A DNA stretch of 64,000 nt from Coriolopsis trogii (Eukaryota > Basidiomycota > Agaricomycetes > Polyporales > Polyporaceae), in the NCBI GenBank assembly GCA_020543525.1, contig JAHYIO010000037.1, positions 496,001 to 560,000 on the forward strand, written 5' to 3'. Shown here one piece after another: positions 1-11,044 of the stretch. The position numbers and the translations under genes were made by a program. Positions within the stretch are counted from its first letter, which is position 1. Each line of letters starts with the position of its first letter. A model generated the notes under the pieces. That model ran no database searches. It saw only the letters and a program-made list of their open reading frames with translations, and was not told where the DNA came from.

Positions 1-826
1 CATAGTTAGGAGGCTTCCGTACATGCGGGACCGGCCGCGGGCTGTCGGGGCGACTAGGAAGATGCGTACCTTGCCGGTGAATGGAACGAGGTGGTGTTCG
101 CATAAGCTCGAGACGTCGATATCCCTGACCAGGACCATCTCGTCGTGGTCTTCCTCGAATACGGCGTCATTAATAATGTCTGAATGCCAGAGTGTATTGT
201 GGTGGAGAGTGGTGGAGATTTAGTTGGGAAGTCATCGTAGCGGAAAAACAGTACACGCACCAGCTAAACGCTCTTCGTAGCCCCTAGTCATCCACAGGAG
301 TGCCTTCGCGTAGCGATCGGGGGTTTTGAGGAGGCCTTCCCTGTCAGGATCCTCCCCTATGCATTCGAGGATAGTGCGCACTGCGGCCGACAGCTTCTTC
401 TCGCGTTCCGCGCGTTCTTCTGGTGTCGCGTTCAGGCGCAGGTGCGTGGACTTTGCTTTGGTACGCCGTCAGGGAACAGTCCGGGAGACGGGCTCGCAAA
501 CATGCAGGTTGCTCACCAGGCCAGCCTAAACCATTCGCATCGGGAAGAGGACTATCGAGCTTGGTCTCGGGGTTCTTGACGGCTTTGGACACGTACATGG
601 GCGTCGAGATACCAGAGAGCGGGCGGAAGCCATAGCCTTCGTGCTTGTGCAGCGCGCCCGGATGGTGACGTTGGGATGATCCTTCTGCTATCTGTCCGTC
701 GTGCGCATTGCGCTCGTGTTGGTCTCGCTTTTCAGGCATGGTGTCGCGCTCGTCCTGCTCAATCCTCAGCTTCTCTAGACTGGCTGAGAGCCGGTTCTGG
801 CTGGCGGGGTCGTCGAGGGAGGACAT
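1..826 (-). CDS. GTP cyclohydrolase I, 5' part (gene runs off the left edge)
   Basis: GTP cyclohydrolase I converts GTP to dihydroneopterin triphosphate, the first step of folate and tetrahydropterin synthesis in the cytosol. Start ATG is at 826-824. Exons read on the minus strand are 517-826, 261-455 and 70-179; a GTACGC donor follows at 69 and the next acceptor lies beyond base 1. The N-terminal 100 or so residues are charged and variable, as in fungal homologues. Exon 2 holds the conserved segment with [16 protein letters not shown], and exon 3 holds the segment ending in [14 protein letters not shown], where the Cys and His residues of CEHH are known zinc and active-site ligands. The remaining C-terminal catalytic part is outside the window. 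Upstream, only 23 bases separate the start codon from the TA that flanks the inverted-repeat element, so the native promoter appears displaced. Family assignment is firm; completeness cannot be judged. Confidence 0.93.
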
Positions 827-849
827 GGCAGGGCGGAGGCAAAGAAATA

Positions 850-1298
850 CAGCTGTTTTCACACAGCTTGTCGTTTGGCGCCGCGCGCGAGTTGCGCGCC
901 ATCGCTTGTCTCTCGCTGCGACCGTTCCCCCCGAAAAGCAGAACAGCGATATCTCCTCGAGTTCTCCACGTATCCTCTCGATTCTTTCATGTACTTGCTC
1001 GTCTCTACGGTCTGCAGGGCTGTGAACTGGTCTACTGCTGCTGCGAACACTCTGTCAAATACTACCTGGTACCTACATTGTGCGCCACAGCCAATGCAGA
1101 ACAAGGATTCCGCGACAACCTCAAGACATAGCACCACCATTTCTTTACTACTGGACGCTGTATGACTACCCCGAGGGCCTGACAACAAGTTTGCACCGGG
1201 AGCATGCATCCGGGGGTTGTTGTCCAACCCCCTCCCCCTCCCCCAAGCCGGGTGTTCCCTGGAGCGTGGCATACATCTACGTTCCTCGCGGGAGGTTA
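850..1298 (+). repeat. Left arm of the inverted repeat
   Basis: This 449-base arm matches the reverse complement of 2113-2560. It carries a GC-rich self-complementary patch near its outer end (ggcgccgcgcgcgag and gcgcgcc, about 880-902) and a C-rich run at 1220-1252. Open frames exist on both strands and are conserved in the other copy, but the base changes alter amino acids in both frames, so there is no sign of coding selection. Confidence 0.85.
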
Positions 1299-2112
1299 GG
1301 ATATGGAAGAGGTTGGATTTGGATGTTGAATCGGATATGAATAGAAAGATGGATGCAATCCCGGCGATGGTATGCTTCATGTATGATCTTCCTCTGCCCC
1401 ATTCTCCTGCCCTTCCTCGTCCATCTTTGCATACGGTATTGGCATGTAATATGGCGGCGGTCATGTTCATTCCGATATCACTTTGTGTACAATGTTCAAC
1501 TGTCACTGTGCCTTGTCCATACAAGCTACCCAGCTCGGCATCTCCTGCTTCTCTCCCAACATCCATGGCGCGTTCAACCAAACCCCTGTCGGTTTTTGTG
1601 GTTCACATTCGCTACCTCTGACAATGGTTGTGCAGGTGCTTTCTCTTTGGGTTTGGCAGATATGACAGGAGGCAGACGTAATCACAAGTTGTGCTGATTT
1701 GCCATTGGTAGTGTGGTGACATTGTAAAGTGAGTGTGCATGAAACTCCAGATTATGGAAGAGTAGGGAAACGGTGGACATGGAGTATGAAGTGAAGAATA
1801 CAAACATCCAGACCCGCTCATCATGACCAGTATGCAAACTCCGCCATGCGCATCAGACTTGCATGCGACATTGCGGGTTAAGCATCTAATTGGAGGGATA
1901 CTATGTGTTAATGAGACACAATGTACAGCATGCTACAAGGTCTTAGAGCTCAGGCGACAGTATCCAGGTACATCACGAGGGATGAGGGGGAGTAGGGGAG
2001 AGACAGGACAGAAAAAAAGATCGTACATGAAGCATACCGTGATCACAATCGAGCCATCCGTGTCTCCTCCCAACCTCGTACATGACGTCCTAAGCCCACA
2101 TCTTCCCTCTCG

Positions 2113-2560
2113 TAACCTCCCGCGAGGAACGTAGATGTATGCCACGCTCCAGGGAACACCCGGCTGGGGGAGGGGGAGGGGGTTGGACAACAACCCCCGG
2201 ATGCATGCTCCCGGTGCAAACTTGTTGTCAGGCCCTCGGGGTAGTCATATAGCGTTCAGCAGTGAAGAAATGGCGGCGCTATGTCTTGAGGTTGTTGCGG
2301 AATCCTTGTTCTGCATTGGCTGTGGCGCACAATGTAGGTACCAGGTAGTATTTGACAGAGTGTTCGCAGCAGCAGTAGACCAGTTCACAGCCCTGCAGAC
2401 CGTAGAGACGAGCGAGTACATGAAAGAATCGAGAGGATACGTGGAGAACTCGAGGAGATATCGCTGTTCTGCTTTTCGGGGGGAATGGTCGCAGCGAGAG
2501 GCAAGCGATGGCGCGCAACTCGCGCGCGGCGCCAAACGACAAGCTGTGTGAAAACAGCTG
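2113..2560 (-). repeat. Right arm of the inverted repeat
   Basis: Inverted partner of 850-1298. The longest frame reads outward from about 2135 to 2551, mirroring a frame in the left arm. It resembles no protein family I know, and its conservation is explained by the nucleotide identity of the arms. Confidence 0.85.
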
Positions 2561-2562
2561 TA

Positions 2563-3617
2563 AATTGGCCGAGTCGCGGTGCGGAGGTCCGGTGAGAAAG
2601 TTTAGCGCCACGACTGGTGGGATCTGCCCAGGCTGCCCGGCGTCGGTACATCCTCCGTCGTCCACAACGGCCATCATCTCCCCACCAACTCTGTCCTAGT
2701 CGACATCGTGTTCTCAATGTGTGTCTCCGCCAACTCGGCCATGCTTGATTCTGCAGCTCGCGTCGAGAAGCCGGACACGCGCATCGCACTATCACGCCAC
2801 GCTCGTCACTTTGACTAGTACGCATGTTTCCAGCAGTCTGGATACACGCTCTCCGCAGGTTCCCTCGCATTGAGCTTAAAGACAGGTGAGTGAGGACTAT
2901 CGGTGACATGCGCTCTATCCTAGCTCTGAGTTCCGCGTGCTGGAGCAGTCAGGGCGCGCATATATGCTATGTTAACACTCGGACCTACAACTCGGCAGAA
3001 TGGATGCACGGAAGATACATGGGGGAACAAAACACCGTCGGGTAGCCGCAGACGTAAGACAGGAGATGTCTGACAGCATTCAGGAACAGCATGAGAGTGA
3101 AAACATATGACTTCCCATGCCTGTGCTCGCAGCAAACTGTGGCCAATCCCATCTGTCCCGGAAAGGAAGTGACAAAGGCTGAGCGGTCGACTATCCGTCC
3201 CCGTCGCCTCTCTTCGCCAATCGAGGATATCTCAAACAACTCCCCGTGCTCCGCCCGAGGTCTCTGACGGCTGTGAATCCCCCGTTCTGGTAACTTTGTC
3301 CAGACTTTGTGGCAAACCGTTCATCTCGCCGCTTGCCTATCATCTGCCTTCCAAAGACGTCTAACGCCTTACCAAACGGTCACACTGCCTAGCTGTTACA
3401 GTTTGGTCCGGCAGCTCTCTTTCGGTGCGGGCTTCCCATAATGTGTCTCCGCTCGCGAGCAAATGAGAGCGCTCACGATCGCATCTCACAGCCAAACAAT
3501 AACGCTCCTGTCCACGTCAGGAGTCGCTCCATGCCGAGGCGTTCCCCGCCATGTCCCTTTATATGCCCCGGCCTCCTCTCATACCGACGACACCCTATTG
3601 TCTGGTGTCTGGTCAGC
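2563..3617. other. Intergenic, no gene seen
   Basis: Between the inverted-repeat element and the ABC transporter start. Only short frames with no recognisable product. Part of this stretch may be the original promoter of the GTP cyclohydrolase gene, now separated from it by the element; part serves the ABC transporter. Confidence 0.5.
3557..3565 (+). promoter_or_regulatory. Probable TATA box of the ABC transporter gene
   Basis: A CTTTATATG run lies about 55 bases upstream of the ATG at 3618, a usual distance for a fungal TATA element. A very similar run (TTTATATATGCCCC) lies upstream of the syntaxin-18 gene. Confidence 0.45.
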
Positions 3618-6508
3618 ATGCCTCTTACGCTTGCCTCCCTGGTTTCTGATGTCACTCGCGCTGCAGCCACCTTCGCGACCCTTGCCGCTGCCTGCTCCCA
3701 TGACGTCCCCCTCAAACATGCTCCCTCTCGCGACCGCGACCCTCAGCGCCAGAAAAGGCGCTCCGACAAGAAACCGGATCTGTACGCAGATTGGTTAGCA
3801 TCCCGTTGCTCTAGTGAAAATGGCAAAGAATGTTTGCCTCCGGGCGCCCATCGTCCGTTCACTGTCGATAACCTCGTCATAGCCTGTCGACTGTCCAAGT
3901 CTTGCACATCCGAGATATTGTCTTGCTTATGGGACCTACACCCGTACAGAATATCCTTCATGGTGATCCTCGATTTAATACGCGGCGTTTTTCCTGCCTT
4001 CCGTGGTTACTCACAAGCTTTGATGGTCGATGAGGTTCGTCGGATTATTCTTGACTTGAAAGAGCTTGTACTTACTGCGATCACCGTCTATAGCTGCAAA
4101 AACTAATACTATCCGGCGACTTCACCCTGTCTCACATTGCCCGCCATGCCGCCCTCGAACTGGCACGTTCGGCCTGTGAGACGACCTTGGACGCCATTGC
4201 GTGAGTGTCTGAGTGACTTCTATCCGACTCTTATATTAAAATGAGTCTTCTAGGTCATCAAACGAAAACGTCGTGCAGACTTCCGCCCGGTTTCTCGTTG
4301 AGCGTAGACAGATAGAGCATCGGCTACGTCTAGACATCCCGACACTCCAAGACCCATCAGTGCGAGACCTTCTCCAAGAGTCAGACATGTTCGTTCGTTC
4401 ATTTAACGGCTTCTCTGCATTTGGTCTCTCCTCCCCGTTCGACTTCCTGCGTCTCTTGTCACTCTTCTCGGAGCTGCTGACGCACCTATGGGTCCTGTCC
4501 ACATTGACGTTCGGAGGAACCCCACTGTCCCTCGTCGCCCTGTCCATATCCCTCTCCGCGTTGCCCGCTGTGCTCTCCTGGTTCAACGGCGACCGAAATT
4601 CATGGAACAACTACACTGCGGAGTCAGAAGCACGGCTAGCGGCTAAGCAGGAAGCGATGCGAAGACTAGCCCACAACGATGCCTATCGGCCCGAAATCAT
4701 GTTATTCGACCTTGGCCCATGGATTCTAAAAGGGTGGTCCCGTGCGAGAAAATCCCTATTGGGACTCGAGCGTCGACATAGCGGTGGCGACACCAATCTC
4801 TCTTCACGACTCTTGTCTCGAGTCTACTTGTCAGGCATGTTCTCCGCCTTCCAAAACGTCAGTCTACAACCGCATTCGAATTTCACTCCGACCCTAACTG
4901 ACGCGAAACATCAGGTTCCCCTCCTGTTTGTTCTCCATTCCACCTCCACGACTGTCGGAACGTTCACCCTCTACCGTAACACGTTGCAAAGCGTGTTCCT
5001 CACGGCGGAGACGCTGGTGCATACACTTCGGATGGCGTTCCAGGGCATCTTCTTGATGAGCGCGTTTTGCGCGGCGTCTGTCCTCAAACCGCGCCTTCAG
5101 CCCGACCCCAATAGGACCGTGCCTTATTCGCCATCAGGATCCGGCATGGCTATTGAAGTCAGGCATGTGCTCCTACTCAATAAGCGCGCCACTTGTGGCT
5201 AATATTCAACGCAGAAACCTATGCTTCAGCTACCCCGGTAGCACCACACCGGCTCTGAGAAATGTCAATCTGTCGGTCAACGCAGGCGAAACAGTCGCTA
5301 TTGTGGGATACAACGGCTCAGGTACGCACCGGCTCTCTGGCAGTCCTTCTTGCGCTTGAGTGCAGTGATGAACGATAATCGTGTACCTTTCCTTCCCGAC
5401 CAGGCAAATCAACACTTGCCAATGTCCTGCTTAGGATTTTTGACTTTGACGGCGGCGAGCTTGTCGTCAACGGCGTGGACATCCGCCGTCACCTCCCGCG
5501 CGACTTCCACTCGCATGTTTCAGCGGTGTTCCAGGGCTTCGCTCGCTTCAGCACATCTGTCAAAGCGAACGTCGGCCTCGGTTACGTCCCAGAAATGGGC
5601 AGCGCCGACGCAGTCGAAGCAGCACTAGATCTGGCCGGCGCATGCGACCTCGTACACGCCCTTCCCGAAGGCATCCGGACGCGCCTGGACGGTGATGGTT
5701 CCGACCGCGGGTGCGAAGCGTTCTGTGGCGATAGCTCCGCAGCGTCCAGGCTTCACGGGCTTTCCGGGGGAGAAGTAAGTCGCAGTTTTTTTGCCATGGC
5801 TTACCGCTGCATCATCGCTGACGTCTGCGGCCTTTTACATCCACCCACAGTGGCAGCGGATAGCGATATCGCGCGCGTTCATGCGTGCACGGCGTCCGGA
5901 GGTGGAGCTCCTCGTCTTTGACGAACCGGTACGTCCCATCTTCATCCTCACCTACACCCCCACCCCTTCCTCGCGCGCCCCGTTCGGTCGCGGGAATGGG
6001 CGAGTGAGCGGGGCGACCGACGCTCTGCAGCGGCAACACACAGGAGCTCATCATCGTCTCCGTGCTCCCACAGACATCTTCCCTGGACGCGCACGCCCAG
6101 AAGCACGTCTTTGACACCATCGAGGAGATCTCCCGCGCGCCCAGCGGAGATCGGACAAAAACCGTCATCTTCATCACCCACCGGCTCGCCACCGCGCGCC
6201 GGGCTGACAAGATAGCCATGATGGAGAACGGGGTGAGTGCCATTGTGAAATGTTCTCTACCCGTGCATAGCCCCACACACCACACCACACGCACGCCCTC
6301 TGCCCTTTCCTCCGTTCATTTCGCCATTTAGCTCGCCGCTCATGTCGTTCATTTCTCGCCGTCTATTGTGTTTCTGCGCGTCATGAAGTGCACGGTTCTC
6401 ATCGGGTTCGGGGTTTGCTTTGTCTAGACCATCATCGAGTTCGGCACGCACGAACAACTTCTCGGTCGCAACGGGAGATATGCGGCTCTATATAACGCCT
6501 CTGTCTAG
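3618..6508 (+). CDS. Half-size ABC transporter-like protein (one membrane domain, one nucleotide-binding domain)
   Basis: Exons 3618-4034, 4094-4200, 4254-4857, 4915-5162, 5215-5321, 5404-5774, 5851-5928, 6074-6232 and 6428-6508 join in phase to 723 residues. The N-terminal two thirds is a divergent type-1 exporter membrane region, with a charged conserved stretch in exon 3 (RRQIEHRLRLDIPTLQDP) followed by hydrophobic segments. The nucleotide-binding domain is complete: Walker A GYNGSGKST, a Q-loop region VFQGFARFS, signature LSGGE, Walker B LLVFDEP and H-loop FITHRL. The order membrane domain then ATPase fits ABC-B-type half transporters that work as dimers; substrate and membrane cannot be told. 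The ATG at 3618 was chosen because a TATA-like box lies just upstream. Intron 4 (5163-5214) appears to use a GC donor. Convergent with the PHO81 gene, 274 bases away. Confidence 0.88.
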
Positions 6509-6782
6509 ATTTCCGACCAGGCAAGCTTTGCGGCCAAGGACTTTGCTACATAATAGTTGTATGGACACATGGTTGATGCAACTGCGGGCGGAGGAAGCAG
6601 AAAGGGATGGCAGAAAAAAGTAGTGTAAAATTGTCATGTACCGTGGGTCGGTGGTGAGTCGGATGGTGTCTAGAATTACCGATAAGAATAGTGTTGGTCG
6701 TCACGGAGGCCGTCTTCGCCCTGTCGTCAAGAATGCGATCACAACGCCCAAGGTTGTCTGGGCTTCTCGCATGCAATATATG

Positions 6783-9700
6783 TCACCGCAGGACCAGACC
6801 TGCATCCAACCGTGATTTGTGGTTGAAGTACGTCAAGACGCCATCATGCAAAGCGGCATCGACCCCGGTTGCCTCGGCACCCGCCGACGTGGGCAGCCTC
6901 TCTAGATCTTCCAGCAGACCGTACGTGCCCACGAGCAGCCCAAAATCTTTCACACCCTGTACGAGGGAGGGAACGCGTGCCTGCCAATGGGAAGAACCGG
7001 GGCGTCAATGCATGAGCGCCATTCGCCCGAGACACGTAGGTAGCGCAGAACGATGGGAACACCGGGAGGACACTCACGAGCAAGCCGGCGTCGAGGAGCA
7101 CGCCCAGGAGGTTGTTCATCTTGCTGAACTCGACGGCGGCGTCGAGACTCCACAACCGGTGGTCGTGCGCGTCGTCGACGTTCAGCGCGGTCGCGCTTGG
7201 CGCCGCGCGGGACGCTTCCCCACACTGAGAGGCGAGGAAGACGGGATCTGCGAGGGAAGAGGGGCCAGATGGAGTTTAGCGTAAGGCTATTGCTTAACGG
7301 GCAAGGGCGAGAGAGAATGGCGGAAAGCGGATGAAAGCGAACGAAGGTGAACGTGAGCGGGAAGGTGACGTACAGTTTGGCTGTTTCCAGTTCAGCGCCG
7401 CGCAGACGTCCGGGGCAAAGGACGTAAAGACGACCGAGCGGCGGCCGATGTCACGGTGCCCCTCTAGGCCCGAGGTGTCGTAAACGGTCCGTAAGACTGA
7501 GTTCACGACGTCGTTCAGGTCGAGCTGGTGCCGCAGGGAGTGCCGCCGGCGAACGCGCAGAGGCGCGTACGCTAGCTCCACGCAAATGCCGAACGCTGCG
7601 GGCACGATCTATGGGGATGACAGGACATGCACCGAGCTTGTGTGTCAGAATAGATGTTCCAGGGACACGCAGATCGTACGCGGTACGTACCCGCAATAGC
7701 TCCTGCAATGTCGCCATTGAGCATGCTAGCCGTTTCGCCCACTGCGAGGGGGGCGCCGTCGGCTCCAGCGGCGTTACTCCGCGACCCAGCCGGGACGCCA
7801 GAGATTGGAACTGCGCGAGCGTCACGTCCGCGACCCCCAGGTCGTAGTGGTCGTCCGGCAGTTTCCAATCTGCGAACACAACGGGGTGCAGATCCCGGGT
7901 GACCTGGACGGTGACGTAGATGTAGCTTCCGGTAACAGAAGAGTGTGTCAGAGAATGGCCAGAGGCGACAGCAAGTGCAGGATTCGAAGGCGACGTCTGA
8001 GCGGACCCGAGACTCCTCCCGTGTTGTGGGGGTCGAGGGGTCAGCAGCTTCGAACTGCCTCCGCCCAAGATGGGCGTTGCGAGCGACTTCCAGTACGTCT
8101 CGACCGCCCCTCCGATTTCGAGCTTCACGCCGCTAAAGGGCGTGATGATGTTGATCTCAAAGGAAACCTGTCGTGAGGTGAGCCAACGAAGGTTGCGTGA
8201 CGCTGCCTGGGAAGGGACTTCGTACCTCTCCGATGACATGGAGACGGGGATCCAGGATTGGTAACGTGAATGGCGTGCTGTTCGTCAGGTTCTGGAAAAG
8301 GGGCGGCAGCGCGGTCGCGCGCCCGATGGTCTTCGACCCAAAGTTGGGATACAACGAGAACTCGAGGGACAGAGCGTCTGGCGACGGTACCTGAAACGAG
8401 AAGACGATCTTCTGGTCTCGAATCGGGAGGGGGATGCTATACGGTGCCGAGGTGACAACCGGGGTAGCCGTCATCACGAGCTTCAACAGCGGGGAAGCGT
8501 GGAGATACCGGTCTTCGTACTGGGGGCCCGCGAGTGGATGCCGTAGTCGTACGGCAGGTGCGACCTCCATCCGGGACTCCTGGTAGTGGGAGGCTAAGTG
8601 ACCGATGGTGACCTGCACGAGCGATGTCTTGTCGAGGTAATTGTGACCGTAGACACGGTAGGGCATCATGGGTGGGGGGAGGTACAAGGAAGGTATAGCG
8701 TCGATATCGGAGTCCGTACCCGTGGACCGCTGAGTGTTCGTGAGAGGCGAGCTCTGCGACATCGGTGCTTGCGCGGCATGTGCCCGAGCAGCGGCTTCAA
8801 CCAACAATGCCACGCACGATCGATGGCCGTACCAAGCGGCGTAGTACATGGGAGAGTTCCCGGCCTCGTCAGTAACGGTAATCCGACTGCCAACCTCGAG
8901 CAGGACGCGGAGACACGACTCGCGGCCAAAGCGTGCGGCGTGGAAGAGGGGTGTCCATTCATTGTACTTATCCGGCACGTCCCACCCGTCGTGGCTGGCG
9001 AGAATGCGACACACGTCCGCATGACCTTCCTGGGCAGCCAGATGGATGGGGTACTCGCCATTCGTGTTCGGTAGGCTGGGAGCGCCATACTGGAGAAGCA
9101 GGACGACAACGTCCATGTGTCCGGATCTTGCTGCAAGCGAGAGTGGCATCAAATCGCTGTTCGAGCTGGGATTTTGCACAGAGACTTTGCCCTCCTCGAG
9201 AAATGCGCGGACGCATGTGACGCAGCCTTTCAGGGTCGCGTAAATGAGTGGCGTACAATTGTCCACGTCGACAACGTCGGGCAGCACTCCGACTTGGATG
9301 AGCCTGTAGCATACATCTCCATGTCCGTGCATAGCCGCGTAGTGCAACGCCGACCGTCCATATGCGTCCGTCTTGTCTTTCTGTACTCCACCTGCAAGGC
9401 AAAGGTCCACTAATCGAAGGAGGCCTGCAATGGCGGCTTCATGTAGACACGTCCGGCCATTGATGTCGTCAACAAAGGTGTAGTCGAAGGGGCCTACTGT
9501 TGAGTCAAGAATTAAGTTGGCAAGCTCCTCGGGTGCATCAATGACGGCCTTCCAGAGGATACGTGTGACATGGCTGCGAGCCTCCCGAGTCTGGGCTAAC
9601 GAGTCAGAGTAGCGGACAATGTCGGCAATGGCAGTCCTGTCCCCGTCAGCGACGGCTTTGCGAAGATTGCTCTCGAGATCGTAGAAAGGCGTCATTTGGA

Positions 9701-10745
9701 TAGTGCGATCGATATTTAGCTGGTGACCGAGGATGACGTCCTCGGCGACCGTGGCCTCGTTCACCAATCCGACCGAAATATCAGTTATATCCAACAGACA
9801 AGCTGCGACCGTGTCCGAGAGCTCAGAAATGAGCTACAGTATGCGCATCTCAGCTCAATATCACCGTGGTCTTGACCCACAAGTGCATATACGACGCACC
9901 TGTCTGTTGAACACCGGCTGCACTTCAACCTGGCGAGAAAGGTAGAGCTCCTTTGTCGTCGAGCGCGAACGCTTGTCCCACTTCTTGAGAATCTTGCGGA
10001 AGCCGAGCGCGTTGATCTCTACGAATTGCTGTCGATACGGGAGGTGTGTATGATGAGCAGGGCGATACGCAGGCGCGATCCATCTACCTGCAGCTTCCCA
10101 ATGTCCCGCTCCAGGAGGCGGAAGCCCTCCTCCACCGCGCTCCATTCGACGTGGTTCTTGGTCGCGTCGGAGTCGAGCGAGTCGGGCATGATGCGCATCG
10201 CTGCAGCGCGCCGCTTGGAAAGGAGCGTCTCGAGCCGGAGCTTAAGCTCGGCCTCCTTCTCGAGGTAAAACGCGTTGATCTGCACCAATACGCACAGTGG
10301 GGCACACGACGATGAGAGGGCGCGTGATATGCGGGATTGGACATGGGCACGGACCTTCTCGAGCTCACGCTCAAGCTTGAAGAAGAACGCGGCTTTGTGG
10401 GCTTGGAAGCTTGGACCGCGGTCATCGTCCTGAGCGAGAGACGCGTATAGGGGCGGTTCATCTGGTGTATGCAGCCCGACCGTCCTCTGTCGGGGTGTAT
10501 GGGGGAGAGTGGGGGATGCGAGGATGTCCCCGGGCCTGACGCTGCTCTGGGGCGCGAGCGCGACGGCCTCGGAAGGGGGGCGATTGGCAGCAAGGGACGA
10601 GATGATCTTCTTGAGAGCCTTGTAGTCGAGATAATACGAAGACCAGCCGGGGACCTGCTCAGCCTGGATCTGCTTGCCGAACTGGAAAGCGAGACTAGTT
10701 CAGCAGGCGGTGGGGAGAAGGAGGCGGAGGTGATAAGACCTTCAT
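6783..10745 (-). CDS. PHO81: SPX-ankyrin-pseudo-glycerophosphodiesterase regulator, PHO81/NUC-2 type
   Basis: Nine exons (10740-10745, 10355-10681, 10088-10279, 9900-10028, 8226-9833, 7691-8167, 7374-7608, 7078-7247, 6783-6980) give 1113 residues. PHO81 proteins link intracellular phosphate and inositol pyrophosphate levels to cyclin-CDK activity in the phosphate-starvation pathway. Residues 1 to about 215 form an SPX domain, opening with the typical FGKQIQAEQVPGWSSYYLDY and a second KKWDK helix. Ankyrin repeats occupy about 340-560 (motifs such as GRTCLHEAA and GRSALHYAAMHGH). The C-terminal third is a GDPD-like barrel (VTRDLHPVVFADWKLP, then AVEFSKMNNLLGVLL) lacking the catalytic histidines of active phosphodiesterases: the usual HD is AD. 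The first coding exon is only six bases (Met-Lys), as in other basidiomycete SPX genes (recollection). PEX12 lies 300 bases upstream on the same strand. Confidence 0.92.
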
Positions 10746-11044
10746 GGCGACGTTCTCGCGGGCGTCGGGAGGAGGAGGAGGAGAGCGGGAAGGAGGAGGA
10801 GGATGGCAGGGTGGCAGAAAGGACTGCCGAATGCCATGAGCCTGTATGGACGTCCAGTGCCATCCAGGAATGCAGCCTCCTCACCCGTCCTCAGCCTCAG
10901 TTCAGACCCACGTGCACGCCAATCCTATCCAAGCGTCTACGACCGACCTCGAGATGATCTAGCCGAGTCCGCCAGAGCCCTCTCCCAACGAACGTGCGTC
11001 TGATCGTCAAAATCGCATTGGAAGACAGAACGGCTCGTAGCCAA

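Larger units (their letters stand above)
850..2560. mobile_element. Foldback / TIR-type element flanked by TA, with about 450 bp near-identical inverted arms
   Basis: Left arm 850-1298 and right arm 2113-2560 are inverted copies of each other with about a dozen differences by eye (one single-base indel). Both ends begin with the same outward sequence CAGCTGTTTTCACACAG and both are flanked immediately by TA (848-849 and 2561-2562), which fits a TA target-site duplication of the kind made by Tc1/mariner-type transposition. A weaker second zone of inverted similarity (about 1369-1440 against 1960-2040, around a shared run GGTATGCTTCATGTA) suggests the arms were once longer. The centre (about 1440-1960) shows no recognisable transposase or other protein, so I read it as a non-autonomous element. 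It sits in the 5' region of the GTP cyclohydrolase gene. Alternative: a local inverted duplication that happens to end at TA. Confidence 0.7.

Noticed and set aside
859..1581. 240-codon frame on the minus strand across the left arm, mirrored by 2135-2551 in the right arm
   Set aside because: Conserved only because the arms are nearly identical in sequence; base changes alter residues in every frame and no family resemblance is seen. I also looked for mating-pheromone precursors ending in a CaaX motif, because these often lie in inverted repeats, and found none.
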